A stretch of 64,000 nucleotides of DNA from Actinoplanes octamycinicus (lineage in GTDB: Bacteria > Actinomycetota > Actinomycetes > Mycobacteriales > Micromonosporaceae): the NCBI RefSeq assembly GCF_014205225.1, contig NZ_JACHNB010000001.1:248001-312000 (forward strand), written 5' to 3'. A program made the position numbers and the translations under genes. Of this stretch, positions 17,892-26,481 are shown piece by piece (position 1 is the first letter of the stretch; each line of letters starts with the position of its first letter). The notes below the pieces were generated by a model that was not told where the DNA came from, made no database searches, and worked only from the letters and a program-made list of their open reading frames with translations.

Positions 17892-17961
17892 CCCGTGTCC
17901 CTCCCGCCTTCCTCCGTCTCCGCCCTGATCGGCTCCGGGATCACCGATCTGAGGGAAAGGG

Positions 17962-17967
17962 CACAAT
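17962..17967 (+). promoter_or_regulatory. Candidate leaderless -10 element (CACAAT)
   Basis: CACAAT ends 6 nt before GTG 17974; no Shine-Dalgarno sequence. Confidence 0.35.
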
Positions 17968-17973
17968 CGTCGG

Positions 17974-18603
17974 GTGCTACTCGATTTCGTACGCGCCCAC
18001 ACGGTCCTGGCGCCGGTCCCGTTCATCCCGGAGATCCACCTCCGGCAGGCCGAGGAGCCGATCGCGCTCTGGGAGGCCACCGAGGCCGGCGGCGCCGAGC
18101 AGCCGCCGCCGTTCTGGGCGTTCGCCTGGGCCGGCGGGCAGGCGCTCGCCCGGCACATCCTGGACGAGCCGGAGCTGGTCGCCGGGCGCAGCGTGCTCGA
18201 CCTGGCCACCGGGTCCGGCCTGGTCGCGGTCGCCGCCGCGCGGGCCGGGGCGCACCCGGTGGTGGCCAACGACATCGACCCGCTGTCGCTGGCCGCGGCC
18301 GCGGCCAACGCCGCGGACAACCAGGTGGCGGTGCAGACCGTCGAGGCCGACCTGCTGGACACCGACGACCGGTACGGCGTGGTGCTGGCCGGCGACGTCT
18401 TCTACAGCCGGGAGATGGCCGGCCGGGTGCTGCCCTACCTGCGCCGGGCGGCCGGCCGTGGCTCGCTGGTGCTGGTCGGCGACCCGGGCCGGGCCTACCT
18501 GCCGGAGGGCCTGGTGAAACGCGCCGAGTACGACGTGCCGGTCACCGAGGCGCTGGAGAGCTGCACGATCCGCCGCACCGCGGTCTGGCAGGTGGTCAGC
18601 TGA
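17974..18603 (+). CDS. Class I SAM-dependent methyltransferase (METTL20/nicotinamide MT-like)
   Basis: SAM-binding motif VLDLATGSGLVAVAAARAGA (about residues 73-92), the acidic NDIDPLS after the second strand, and VEADLLD. GDVFYSREM is the post-II motif. The N-terminal PEIHLRQAEEPIALWE followed by PPPFWAFAWAGGQALAR matches the protein-lysine/nicotinamide methyltransferase subgroup (ETF-beta lysine MT, Nnt1). At 209 residues it has the usual size. The substrate is not known. Its 3' end overlaps that of the convergent HAD gene by 8 bp. Confidence 0.8.
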   Translation: MLLDFVRAHTVLAPVPFIPEIHLRQAEEPIALWEATEAGGAEQPPPFWAFAWAGGQALARHILDEPELVAGRSVLDLATGSGLVAVAAARAGAHPVVANDIDPLSLAAAAANAADNQVAVQTVEADLLDTDDRYGVVLAGDVFYSREMAGRVLPYLRRAAGRGSLVLVGDPGRAYLPEGLVKRAEYDVPVTEALESCTIRRTAVWQVVS

Positions 18604-19312
18604 GCAGCGCGGCCAGAGCGTGACCGTCCTCGACGATGACATCCGGGTCCGGGCTTCCCGGCGGGTCGGCCCGCCCGGACGGCATCAGGATCGCCCGGGC
18701 GACGTCGGCGCGGCGGGCGCAGGCGACGTCCCGCCGCCGGCTGTCCCCGACGAACCAGCAGCCGGCCGGCGCCACCCCGAGCGCGTCGGTGGCCAGCCAG
18801 ATCATCTGCGGGTTGGGTTTCCGGACGCCGGCCTCGTCGCTGTAGACCTGCACCGCGAAATAGTGGCTCAAGCCGGTCTTGGCCAGGTAGTCCCGGTGCG
18901 CGGCGCCGCTGAGCGTGTTGCTGACCACGGCCATCGGGACGCCGGCCGCGGCGTAGGCGGCCAGCGCCTCCGGGATGCCGGGACGCAGCGCCCAGTCGTC
19001 GCGCCGCGCCCAGTCGTAGCTGAGCTTGCCGATCGCGCCGCGGACCGGCACCGCGGCAGCCGGCGGCCAGCCCTTGATCACGAAGCGCTCCCAGACCTCC
19101 GCCTGGGACAGCTCGTCCGGATGGTCCTCGTCCCGCCAGCGGGCATGGGCGGCGGCCCCGTCGGTGAGCGCCCGCTGGATCTGCCCGGGCTGCAGCGCGC
19201 CCCGGGTCAGGTTGTAGATCCGCAGCACCAGCTCGGGCGGGGCGGCCCGGAACGGCCCGGTGGAGTCGGCGAGCACCCCGCCGAAATCGAGCAGGAGAGC
19301 CGCGGGCGTCAC
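18596..19312 (-). CDS. HAD-family hydrolase
   Basis: Haloacid-dehalogenase-like phosphatase of 238 residues. Motif I is LLLDFGGVLAD (nucleophile D9, with Gly at the usual second Asp, as in many subfamily-IA members). Motif II is VVSNT, the lysine is in VRKPNPQM, and motif IV is FVGDSRRRD. The start overlaps the stop of the polyphosphate glucokinase gene by 4 bp, so the two are translationally coupled. Coupling to a sugar kinase suggests a sugar-phosphate phosphatase, which is inference only. Confidence 0.85.
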   Translation of the reverse strand: MTPAALLLDFGGVLADSTGPFRAAPPELVLRIYNLTRGALQPGQIQRALTDGAAAHARWRDEDHPDELSQAEVWERFVIKGWPPAAAVPVRGAIGKLSYDWARRDDWALRPGIPEALAAYAAAGVPMAVVSNTLSGAAHRDYLAKTGLSHYFAVQVYSDEAGVRKPNPQMIWLATDALGVAPAGCWFVGDSRRRDVACARRADVARAILMPSGRADPPGSPDPDVIVEDGHALAALLS

Positions 19313-20061
19313 CGCTGCCCCAGCGTCCAGGCACGCACGCCGCCGACGATGCCGGCCGTGTTCGGCACCACCACCACGTCGTCGCCCATCCGGGCCAGCT
19401 GCGCCGGAGTGATCAGCCGGGAGTTGCCACCGCCCAGGTAGACCCGGTCCCAGAGGAAGACCGGGCGCAAGCCCTCCACCACGTTGCGGACCCGGCGGGA
19501 CCAGAGCGCGTCACCCAGGCGGCGGCGCTCGTGCTCGCCGATGTAGGTGTCGTAGGACATCCCCCAGCGCACCGGCGCCTGCGACATCTCCAGGTGCGGA
19601 GCCAGCTCGCCGCCGTCGAAGAGGGCGCAGCCCAGCCCGGTCCCCAGGGTCAGCACCAGCTCGCACCCGGTCCCGGCGACCACCCCGGCGCCGTGCACCT
19701 CGGCGTCGTTGAGCACCAGGGTGGGCAGCCCGAACGCCTCGGCCAGCGCGGTCCGGGCGTCGAACCCGCGCCACGCCTCGAACAGGTCCGGGTCCACCTT
19801 GGTGCGCGGGCCGCTGCGGGTCACGTAGTGCGGGGTGGCCACCACCACGCCGTGCCGGATCATGCCCGGCATCCCGACCGTGACCCGGTCCGCGGCCGGC
19901 AGCTGCGTGCCGAGATCGACCAGCGTCTTGACGAACAGGTCGGGCGGCAACGGGTACGGCGTGGGCACCCGGATCGGATGTGCCCGCATGGTGCCCGCGT
20001 CATCGAGCACGGAACCCTTGATCCCGCCGCCGCCACAGTCGATCGTGAGGGTGAAAGTCAC
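19309..20061 (-). CDS. ppgK: Polyphosphate glucokinase-like ROK kinase
   Basis: Predicted to phosphorylate glucose using polyphosphate and/or ATP. The N-terminal phosphate loop is TIDCGGGGIKGSVLD. LVLNDAEVHGAG holds the catalytic Asp region and LTLGTGLGCALFDGGEL the second phosphate motif. The C-terminal half (YIGEHERRRLG, WSRRVRNVVEGL, YLGGGNSRLI) has the layout of actinobacterial PPGK, and the ROK zinc-cysteine cluster is absent, as in PPGK. GTG 20061 is chosen because a CAGACT hexamer lies 6 nt upstream; ATG 20076 with a GGGAGGTGG site is a credible alternative giving five extra residues. Confidence 0.78.
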   Translation of the reverse strand: MTFTLTIDCGGGGIKGSVLDDAGTMRAHPIRVPTPYPLPPDLFVKTLVDLGTQLPAADRVTVGMPGMIRHGVVVATPHYVTRSGPRTKVDPDLFEAWRGFDARTALAEAFGLPTLVLNDAEVHGAGVVAGTGCELVLTLGTGLGCALFDGGELAPHLEMSQAPVRWGMSYDTYIGEHERRRLGDALWSRRVRNVVEGLRPVFLWDRVYLGGGNSRLITPAQLARMGDDVVVVPNTAGIVGGVRAWTLGQR

Positions 20062-20067
20062 GCCGCC

Positions 20068-20073
20068 AGTCTG
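20068..20073 (-). promoter_or_regulatory. Candidate leaderless -10 element (CAGACT)
   Basis: On the minus strand CAGACT ends 6 nt before GTG 20061. The same hexamer with the same spacing precedes genes at 43563 and 50907. Confidence 0.35.
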
Positions 20074-20118
20074 CATCTCGACCACCTCCCGGCACCGCAA
20101 TTGTGCCGGGACACACGG

Positions 20119-21429
20119 CTAGCCCGCCTCTTCCGCCCAGACCCGCCAGTTGTCCAGGACACCGTGCAGGGCGGGGGTCAGCCAGCCCGGCGCGGAACGG
20201 CGGAAGACACCCGGATCCATCGATCCGGCGCCGGCCGGCAGCGCGCCGACCAGGTGCGGGACCAGCTCGCTGAGGTTGGCCCAGTGAACCAGCTCGGGCT
20301 CGGCCGGCCAGGCGCCGAGGATCACCTTGGCCGGCACGCCGCGGCGGCTGAGCGCCTCCAGGGTGAGCGCCGTGTGGTTCAGCGTGCCGAGCCCGGCGCG
20401 GGCCACCACCAGCACGTTCGCCCCCAGCGTGGTGGCCAGGTCGGCGAAGGTCCAGGTCTCGCCGGAGGGCCGCACGCCCATCGGGACCAGCAGGCCGCCG
20501 GCGCCCTCGACCAGCACCAGGTCGTGCTTGTCGGCCTCGGCCCGGATCGCGTCGACCACCGCGTAGAGCTCCAGCGGCGGCAGCTCGGCGACCTTGGCGG
20601 CGGCCAGCGGGGCGAGCGGCTCGGGATACTCCGCCAGGGTCTTCACCGTGTCCGGGCCGGCCAGCCGGGTGACCACCTCGGCGTCGGTCGGCGCGCCGGT
20701 GACGGTGCCGGTCTGGCCCGGCTTGACCACGGCCACCCGCAGGCCGGCGGCCTGGGCGGCGGCCGCGACCGCGGCGGTGCTGATCGTCTTGCCGACCTCG
20801 GTGTCGGTGCCGGTGACCAGGACGATCCCGTGCCACTCCAGCGGGTCGGCGGCACGGCGCGGCTGCGCCTCGGACGATTTGTCCACGTCCGTCGTTTCTT
20901 CCGCCTGCGGCGTCGCCTCCGGATCCGCCGCGGCCGGGGTCGGCTCGTCGGTGGCCGGCTCGCTCATGTCCTCCGACGGTACGCCCTCAGCCGGCCCCCC
21001 GACGTCCTCCCGGTGCGGCTCCCCGCCGTCCGGGTCCGCGGGCGGCTCGCCGGCGCGCCGGTCCTCAGCGCGCTGCTCGCCGCGCCGGTCCTCAGCGCGT
21101 CGCTCGCCGCGCGGGTCCTCAGCGCCTCGCTCGCCGCGCGGGACCTCCGCGTGCCGCTCGTCAGCGCGCCGCTCACCGGCGCGTGGGTCCTCAGCGCGCC
21201 GCTCACCGCGCGGATCCTCGGCGCGCGGCTCGCCGGCGCGTGGGGCCGCGGCCGGGACGTCCGGCATGTGGTGCCCACCGCCGTGCGCGAGCAGCGGATC
21301 GGCCACCGGGCCGGGCACCCGGGCCGGCGGCGCGGCGGGCAGCCCGTGCCCCCCGCTGCGCCAGCCGCGCGGCAGCGGGGTGACCGCGACACCCGGGTAG
21401 GCGGCGGTCCGGAGAGAGTCGGCGTTCAT
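20119..21429 (-). CDS. bioD: Dethiobiotin synthetase with long repetitive N-terminal extension
   Basis: Forms the ureido ring of dethiobiotin from 7,8-diaminopelargonate, CO2 and ATP. The catalytic part occupies about the last 225 residues: P-loop GTDTEVGKT, the KPGQTG loop, LVEGAGGLLVPM and VARAGLGTLNHT. In front of it is an unusual extension of about 200 residues rich in Arg, Glu, Asp and Pro, built from 9-residue RAEDPRGER-type repeats. ATG 21429 overlaps the bioF stop codon (ATGA), which supports translation of the extension. A start at ATG 20967 (MSEPATDE) would give a near-normal protein with GGAGG unusually close (2 nt). The catalytic assignment is firm; the N-terminus is uncertain. 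Confidence 0.85.
   Translation of the reverse strand: MNADSLRTAAYPGVAVTPLPRGWRSGGHGLPAAPPARVPGPVADPLLAHGGGHHMPDVPAAAPRAGEPRAEDPRGERRAEDPRAGERRADERHAEVPRGERGAEDPRGERRAEDRRGEQRAEDRRAGEPPADPDGGEPHREDVGGPAEGVPSEDMSEPATDEPTPAAADPEATPQAEETTDVDKSSEAQPRRAADPLEWHGIVLVTGTDTEVGKTISTAAVAAAAQAAGLRVAVVKPGQTGTVTGAPTDAEVVTRLAGPDTVKTLAEYPEPLAPLAAAKVAELPPLELYAVVDAIRAEADKHDLVLVEGAGGLLVPMGVRPSGETWTFADLATTLGANVLVVARAGLGTLNHTALTLEALSRRGVPAKVILGAWPAEPELVHWANLSELVPHLVGALPAGAGSMDPGVFRRSAPGWLTPALHGVLDNWRVWAEEAG
21060..21245. repeat. 27-bp in-frame repeats inside bioD
   Basis: GGTCCTCAGCGCG-led units start at 21060, 21087 and 21114 (exact 27-bp spacing), with diverged copies further on to about 21245. On the minus strand they encode the RAEDPRGER-like nonapeptide repeats of the BioD extension. 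Confidence 0.8.
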
Positions 21430-22559
21430 GGTGCGCACTCCACGATCACATCCAGTGCCCGGGCGAAGTCCGCCTCGGGCACGCCCGCGTTCACCGTCAG
21501 GCGCAGCCGCGAGCTGCCGTCCGGGGTCGACGGCGGCCGGAAACAGCCGACCGCTACCCCACGATCCCGGCAGTCCGCGGCCCAGCCGACCGCGGCCTCC
21601 GGGCCCGGGGCGGGCACCGAGAGCACCCCGGCGGCCGGGTCGGCCACCGGGAAGCCGGCCGCGCGCAGCCGCGCGGCGATCCGGGCGCCCCGCTCGAACA
21701 GCGTGGCGCGCCGGTCGTCGGCGGCGACGGCCAACTCGACCGCGGCGTGCACCCCGGCCACCACGGCCGGCGGCGGGGCGGTGTCGTAGATGAACGTGCG
21801 GCCGGTGTCGACCAGGTGGCGGATCACCGGCTCGGCGCCGGCGATCACCCCGCCCGCGCCACCCAACGACTTGGACAGCGTGGCGGTGACGATGACGTCG
21901 GGCCGCTGCGCCAGACCGGCCGCCGCGACCCCGCCGGCCCCGGCCGGGCCGAGCAGGCCGAGCGCGTGCGCGTCGTCGACGATCAGCAGGGCGCCGCGGG
22001 CCGAGGTGACCGCGTGCAGCTCGGCCAACGGAGCCAGGTCGCCGTCGACCGAGAAGACCGACTCGGTGACCACGGCCGCGGTCCGGCCCGGGTGCGCGTC
22101 CAGGATCGCGGCGACGCCGGCCGGATCGTTGTGCGGGGCGACCGTCACCGGCAGCCCGGAGATCTTGCAGCCGTCGATCAGCGAAGCGTGGTTGTAGGCG
22201 TCCGAGACGACCAGGTCGCAGACCGCGGCGGCGGCCCGGATCACGGCCAGGTTGGCCAGGTAGCCCGAGGAGAAGACCAGCGCGCTCTCCGTGCCGAGCC
22301 AGCCGGCCAGCGCGGACTCCAGGGCGGCGTGCGCGTCGGTGCTGCCCCGGACCAGGCGGGAACCGGTGGCGCCCAACCCGTACCGCGAAAGGGCCTCCCG
22401 TGCCGCGTCGACCACCGCGACGTGGCCGGACAACCCCAGGTAATCGTTGCCGGCCAGATCGATGACCTGGTCATCGGCCGGCCGCGGCCGGAGCTGACGG
22501 GTGAGCCCCGCCTTGGCCCGCTCGCGGGCCAGGCGATCGAGCGACCCCAACCAGTCCAC
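21426..22559 (-). CDS. bioF: 8-amino-7-oxononanoate synthase
   Basis: PLP enzyme that condenses pimeloyl-CoA/ACP with alanine in biotin synthesis. Visible motifs are DLAGNDYLGLSGH, GLGATGSRLVRGST, the VDDAHALG aspartate and the PLP lysine in TLSKSLGGAGG. At 377 residues it has normal length. GTG 22559 (VDWLGSLDRLARER) fits the family N-terminus and has GGGGG upstream; GTG 22577 would add six residues. It is first in a bioF-bioD-ppgK-HAD run and diverges from bioB. bioA is not in the window. Confidence 0.93.
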   Translation of the reverse strand: MDWLGSLDRLARERAKAGLTRQLRPRPADDQVIDLAGNDYLGLSGHVAVVDAAREALSRYGLGATGSRLVRGSTDAHAALESALAGWLGTESALVFSSGYLANLAVIRAAAAVCDLVVSDAYNHASLIDGCKISGLPVTVAPHNDPAGVAAILDAHPGRTAAVVTESVFSVDGDLAPLAELHAVTSARGALLIVDDAHALGLLGPAGAGGVAAAGLAQRPDVIVTATLSKSLGGAGGVIAGAEPVIRHLVDTGRTFIYDTAPPPAVVAGVHAAVELAVAADDRRATLFERGARIAARLRAAGFPVADPAAGVLSVPAPGPEAAVGWAADCRDRGVAVGCFRPPSTPDGSSRLRLTVNAGVPEADFARALDVIVECAP

Positions 22560-22631
22560 GACGCCCCCAGAGATCACGAGAACCGGAAACTATCACTCAC
22601 GTCCGACAGTTCTGCCGGGCCGGGAAGTCTG

Positions 22632-22637
22632 TAGGGT
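22632..22637 (+). promoter_or_regulatory. Candidate leaderless -10 element of bioB (TAGGGT)
   Basis: TAGGGT ends 6 nt before ATG 22644 in the bioF/bioB divergent gap. No clear BioQ or BirA operator dyad was recognised in the gap. Confidence 0.45.
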
Positions 22638-22643
22638 ACGGAC

Positions 22644-23639
22644 ATGCCTCAGATCCTCGACCGGGCACGTGCCCGGGTCCTCGCCGACGGGGTCGGCCTC
22701 GACCAGGCCGAGATCCTGGAGATCCTGCAGCTGCCCGACGAGGACCTGCCCGAGCTCCTCCAGCTCGCCCACGACGTGCGGATGAAGTGGTGCGGTCCGG
22801 AGGTCGAGGTCGAGGGGATCGTCTCGCTGAAGACCGGCGGCTGCCCGGAGGACTGCCACTTCTGCTCCCAGTCGGGGCTGTTCGCGTCCCCGGTCCGGGC
22901 CGTCTGGCTGGACATCCCGTCCCTGGTGGAGGCCGCCCGGCAGACCGCCGCGACCGGCGCCAGCGAGTTCTGCATCGTGGCCGCGGTGCGCGGGCCCGAC
23001 CAGCGTCTGATGGACCAGATGCGGCAGGGCGTCAAGGCGATCAAGGAGGCGGTCGACATCCAGGTCGCCGCCAGCCTCGGCATGCTCACCCAGGAGCAGG
23101 TCGACGACCTGGTCGACATGGGCGTGCACCGCTACAACCACAACCTCGAGACCTGCAAGTCCTACTTCCCGAACGTGGTGACCACCCATTCGTGGGAGGA
23201 GCGCTGGTCCACGCTGACGATGGTCCGCGAGTCCGGCATGGAGGTCTGCTGCGGCGGCATCCTCGGCCTGGGCGAGACCGTCGAGCAGCGCGCCGAGTTC
23301 GCCGCGCAGCTGGCCGAGCTGGACCCGCACGAGGTCCCGCTGAACTTCTTGAACCCGCGCCCGGGCACCCCGCTCGGCGACCGCCCGGTGGTCGAGGGCA
23401 AGGACGCGCTGCGCGCGATCGCCGCCTTCCGGCTGGCCATGCCCAAGACCATCCTTCGGTACGCCGGCGGCCGCGAGATCACCCTCGGCGACCTGGGCAC
23501 CCGGGAGGGTCTGCTCGGCGGCATCAACGCGGTGATCGTCGGCAACTACCTGACGACGCTGGGCCGCCCGGCAACCGCCGACCTGGAGCTGCTCCAGGAC
23601 CTGAAGATGCCGGTCAAGTCGCTGTCCGCCACCTTCTGA
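22644..23639 (+). CDS. bioB: Biotin synthase
   Basis: Radical-SAM enzyme that inserts sulfur into dethiobiotin. The radical-SAM cluster motif is CPEDCHFC (C67, C71, C74). Further conserved segments are [24 protein letters not shown] and [13 protein letters not shown]. At 331 residues it is full length. It is the partner of the small cysteine protein that starts 88 nt downstream. Confidence 0.96.
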   Translation: MPQILDRARARVLADGVGLDQAEILEILQLPDEDLPELLQLAHDVRMKWCGPEVEVEGIVSLKTGGCPEDCHFCSQSGLFASPVRAVWLDIPSLVEAARQTAATGASEFCIVAAVRGPDQRLMDQMRQGVKAIKEAVDIQVAASLGMLTQEQVDDLVDMGVHRYNHNLETCKSYFPNVVTTHSWEERWSTLTMVRESGMEVCCGGILGLGETVEQRAEFAAQLAELDPHEVPLNFLNPRPGTPLGDRPVVEGKDALRAIAAFRLAMPKTILRYAGGREITLGDLGTREGLLGGINAVIVGNYLTTLGRPATADLELLQDLKMPVKSLSATF

Positions 23640-23727
23640 CGGCTACCGCGAGGCGGCCGGTCCCGGATCGGCCGCCCAGCGAGCCCACCCCTTCTGATCG
23701 GCCGTCCGCGAGGAAGAGATCCACGAG

Positions 23728-23907
23728 TTGACGTACTGCGATCGGTGCGGCGAGCCCGCTGCCACGGGCGATCACGGCGCGTGCACAGCGGCCCGCGAGC
23801 TGGAGCCGCCGCGCTTCTGCCCGGACTGCCGCCGCCGGATGAAGGTGCAGGTGGTCCCCACCGGTTGGTCAGCGACCTGCGTCGAACACGGCATACGCCA
23901 CAGCTGA
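23728..23907 (+). CDS. bsaP: Biotin synthase auxiliary protein (BsaP-like), 59 aa
   Basis: Small cysteine-rich protein directly after bioB. It begins [10 protein letters not shown] and has six cysteines (4, 7, 19, 31, 34, 51), including CDRC and CPDC pairs, and ends [10 protein letters not shown]. Size, cysteine spacing and position match the actinobacterial BsaP family, which supports biotin synthase by helping its auxiliary Fe-S cluster. The start is taken as TTG 23728 because the next in-frame residues match the family N-terminus and a GAGGAAGAG stretch lies upstream. No ATG or GTG is available in frame nearby. Confidence 0.75.
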   Translation: MTYCDRCGEPAATGDHGACTAARELEPPRFCPDCRRRMKVQVVPTGWSATCVEHGIRHS

Positions 23908-23937
23908 CCCTGCCCACCTCACGGCAGTCAGCTCGCG

Positions 23938-24560
23938 CCCACGGGTCCCTCCACCCGCCCGAGACACCCCTCACCACCAGCCGAACCCGTAACCCACGCA
24001 GTACCCGGACCCCAGCCCACCTCGCGGCACTCGGCTGGCGCCCAGGGGTGCCTCCACCCGCCCGAGACACCCATCACCGCCAGCCGAACCCGTGAACCAC
24101 GCAGGGCCCGGACCGCAGCGCGCCTCGCGGCAGCCGGCTGGTGCCCAAGGGTGCCTCCACCCGCCCGAGACACCCATCGCCACCAGCCGAAGCCGTGACC
24201 CACGCAGGGCTCGGACCGCAGCGCGCCTCGCGGCAGCCGGCTGGCGCCCAGGGGTGCCTCCACCCGCCCGAGACACCCGTCACCACCAGCCGGAGCCGTG
24301 ACCCACGCAGCGCTCGGACCGCAGCCCGCCTCGCGGCAGCCGGCTGGCGCCCAGGGGTGCCTCCACCCGCCCGAGACACCCGTCACCACCAGCCGGAGCC
24401 GTGACCCACGCAGCGCTCGGACCGCAGCCCGCCTCGCGGCAGTCGGCTGGCGCCCAAGGGTGCCTCCGCTTACCGTGACCCGGACAGGGCTCGCCCTGCG
24501 GCAATCGGCTGGCGCTCAGGGGTGTTTCCGGTGCTCCGAGACACCCATGACGACCAGCCG
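23938..24560. repeat. 103-bp tandem repeat array, about six copies
   Basis: The landmark CCCA(A/G)GGGTGCCTCCACCCGC (with small variants) recurs at 23938, 24041, 24144, 24247, 24350 and 24453, exactly 103 bp apart. A diverged partial copy starts near 24517. Middle copies are nearly identical and outer copies are diverged. The whole unit repeats, so there are no unique spacers. The period is not a multiple of three, yet the minus strand is free of stops over long distances, which creates false long frames. No gene is called between 23908 and 24638. Confidence 0.97.
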
Positions 24561-24638
24561 AGGGCTCCGCGGTGGGGCGGTGCGCCGGAAGGCCCTGGGC
24601 GGCGGGCCTGAACCAGAACCCGCCGCCCCTCTCACCCG

Positions 24639-25682
24639 CTAACTCGACGTCGCGGGAGTCTCGTCGGCGACCGGCTGACCGGCCGTCGGGAGGGTGACGC
24701 TGACCAGGGAGCCGTCGCGCTCCAGCGGGCCGTGGCCGAGGCGGCGCAGGGTGCGCAGCATCGCCACGTTGTCCGCGGCGGTGTGCGCGACCAGGGCGGC
24801 GAACCCGGCCCGCTCGGCGTGCACGCGCAGCCGGCGCAGCAGGGCGGTGCCCAGGCCGCGGCGCTGCCAGTCGTCCTCGACCAGGATCGCGATCTCGCCC
24901 AGCTCACCCTCGGCGCACAGGCTGGCCGTCGCCACCGCGCGGCCGCCCGGCGTGACGGCGAGCAGGGTGACCCCGCCGGCCGGCTCGAGCAGGCGGCGCA
25001 GCCGGGACTCGCCGGGCGCCACGCCCAGGTAACGCCGGCGCAGGGTGCCGGCCGAGCAGTGGTCGTGCAGCTCACGCAGGGCCGGCAGGTCGTCGGCGCC
25101 GGCCGGGCGCACGGTCACCTCGGCGCCGTCGGGCAGCATCAGGGTGACCGTCTCCCGCTGGTGGCGGGTGACGCCGGCGGCCAGCTCGACCAGGGCCTGC
25201 GCCCGGGCGAACTCGGCCGGGGTGAACGCGGGCAGCGCCCGGAGCACCTCATAGGACCCGCCGGCCGGGTCGGTCAGGGTCATCCGGCCGCCGTGCACGC
25301 CGGGCGCCTCGGCGGACGGCCGCGGGCGCCAGCGCACGTCGGTCGCGTCGAGCAGAGCGACCAGGGTCTCGCCCAGCGCCTCCGGCTCGTGCACCAGGCG
25401 GCCGGCCAGCGCCAGCGCGCGGGTCGGCTGGTCGGCCAGGCCCTGTGCCTCGGCGCGGGCCACGAACGCGTCCCGGCCGCGCCCCTTGGTCACCGCGGCC
25501 AGCAGATCCGCCTCGGTCATCGCCTCCGGGGCGTCGACCAGGAAGTCGTCGACCGCACCGGCCTCGGTGGTGTGCACCTGGACGGCCAGGATGTTGATCG
25601 ATTTCAGGGCGAGACTCGCGGTCAGCACGGACAGGTAGCCGGGACGGTCGTCGACCGTGGCCCGGACACGCCACAACGCCAT
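24639..25682 (-). CDS. ACT-domain plus GNAT acetyltransferase protein
   Basis: A 347-residue protein. The N-terminal ~75 residues resemble an ACT-type ligand-binding domain (VDDRPGYLSVLTASLALKS...VDDFLVD). The C-terminal ~150 residues are a GNAT acetyltransferase fold, with the acetyl-CoA loop QRRGLGTALLRRL. The middle region is unassigned. The combination suggests an acetyltransferase controlled by an amino acid or similar small molecule. ATG 25682 has AGGAG 8 nt upstream. The next gene on the same strand also begins with an ACT-like domain. Confidence 0.75.
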   Translation of the reverse strand: MALWRVRATVDDRPGYLSVLTASLALKSINILAVQVHTTEAGAVDDFLVDAPEAMTEADLLAAVTKGRGRDAFVARAEAQGLADQPTRALALAGRLVHEPEALGETLVALLDATDVRWRPRPSAEAPGVHGGRMTLTDPAGGSYEVLRALPAFTPAEFARAQALVELAAGVTRHQRETVTLMLPDGAEVTVRPAGADDLPALRELHDHCSAGTLRRRYLGVAPGESRLRRLLEPAGGVTLLAVTPGGRAVATASLCAEGELGEIAILVEDDWQRRGLGTALLRRLRVHAERAGFAALVAHTAADNVAMLRTLRRLGHGPLERDGSLVSVTLPTAGQPVADETPATSS

Positions 25683-25770
25683 GCGGGGCACTCCTTTCGC
25701 TCTGCCTCAAGAGTGCCCCGGCGTTGTTGCCGTGTTATTGCCTGAGCTGCGATTTTCCGGGTTAGGACGA

Positions 25771-26481
25771 TCACACCTGGGCGATCGTGGCGGGCGTCAC
25801 GGCGTCCAGCCGGTCGCCCAGGATCACTGCGGCGGCGCGCACCAGCTGGGCCACCCGGTCCACCTCGGTGACGTGGAACGCGGCGGCCGGCAGGTCGTCC
25901 TCGTCGGTGCGGGCGACCAGCAGGACCAGCCCGCCGCGGCCGAACGGGGCGACCGCGTACCGCGCGCCGCCCGGCTCGGCGAACGGCCGGGCCCGCAGCG
26001 GCGTCACCTCGGGCAGGTGCAGCGGCGACGGGGCACGCCAGCTGGCATAGGTCACCCGCGGCCCGCCGCCGACCCCGTTGGCGCCGCTGCGCGCCGCCCA
26101 GTCGGCCGGGACCACGGCGGCCGCCGCCCAGTCCGCGGCGAGCAGCCCGGGCACCGCGTCGACCAGGGTGGCCAGCCCGTCCGCCGGGTTCGCTGCGATC
26201 TGAGCCAGCAGCTCGGCGTCGTGCCCACCGTTGACCGGGGCGCCGATCGCCTTCCACACCCCGTCCACCTGGACCCCGGGGATCGCGGCCAGCCCGGCGA
26301 GCAGCCGCTCCACCCGGGCCGCACCCGGCCAGACCACGGTGAAGTCGTCGACCGCCCGCCCACCGAGCCGCTCCAGCACCACGACCTGCACGATGTCCGC
26401 GCCGGCCACGCCCAGCGTGCGCGCGACCTGGCCGAGGGCGCCGGGACGGTCCGGCAGGGTGACTCGAACCCGCAGCAACAT
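25771..26481 (-). CDS. ACT-domain protein
   Basis: A 236-residue protein whose first ~75 residues are an ACT-like domain (VTLPDRPGALGQVARTLGVAG, VDDFTVVW). The rest is a GAF-like or unassigned domain ending near ILGDRLDAVTPATIAQV. It has no recognised catalytic motif. It lies upstream of, and on the same strand as, the ACT-GNAT gene (88-bp gap), so it may sense the same ligand. Confidence 0.7.
   Translation of the reverse strand: MLLRVRVTLPDRPGALGQVARTLGVAGADIVQVVVLERLGGRAVDDFTVVWPGAARVERLLAGLAAIPGVQVDGVWKAIGAPVNGGHDAELLAQIAANPADGLATLVDAVPGLLAADWAAAAVVPADWAARSGANGVGGGPRVTYASWRAPSPLHLPEVTPLRARPFAEPGGARYAVAPFGRGGLVLLVARTDEDDLPAAAFHVTEVDRVAQLVRAAAVILGDRLDAVTPATIAQV

Noticed and set aside
23928..24389. 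Long open frames on both strands across the 103-bp array
   Set aside because: The period is not a multiple of three, so the frame drifts through all phases; openness comes from stop-free repeat sequence rather than from selection.
23938..24560. Possible CRISPR array
   Set aside because: The complete 103-bp unit repeats, so there are no unique spacers, and no cas gene lies in the window.
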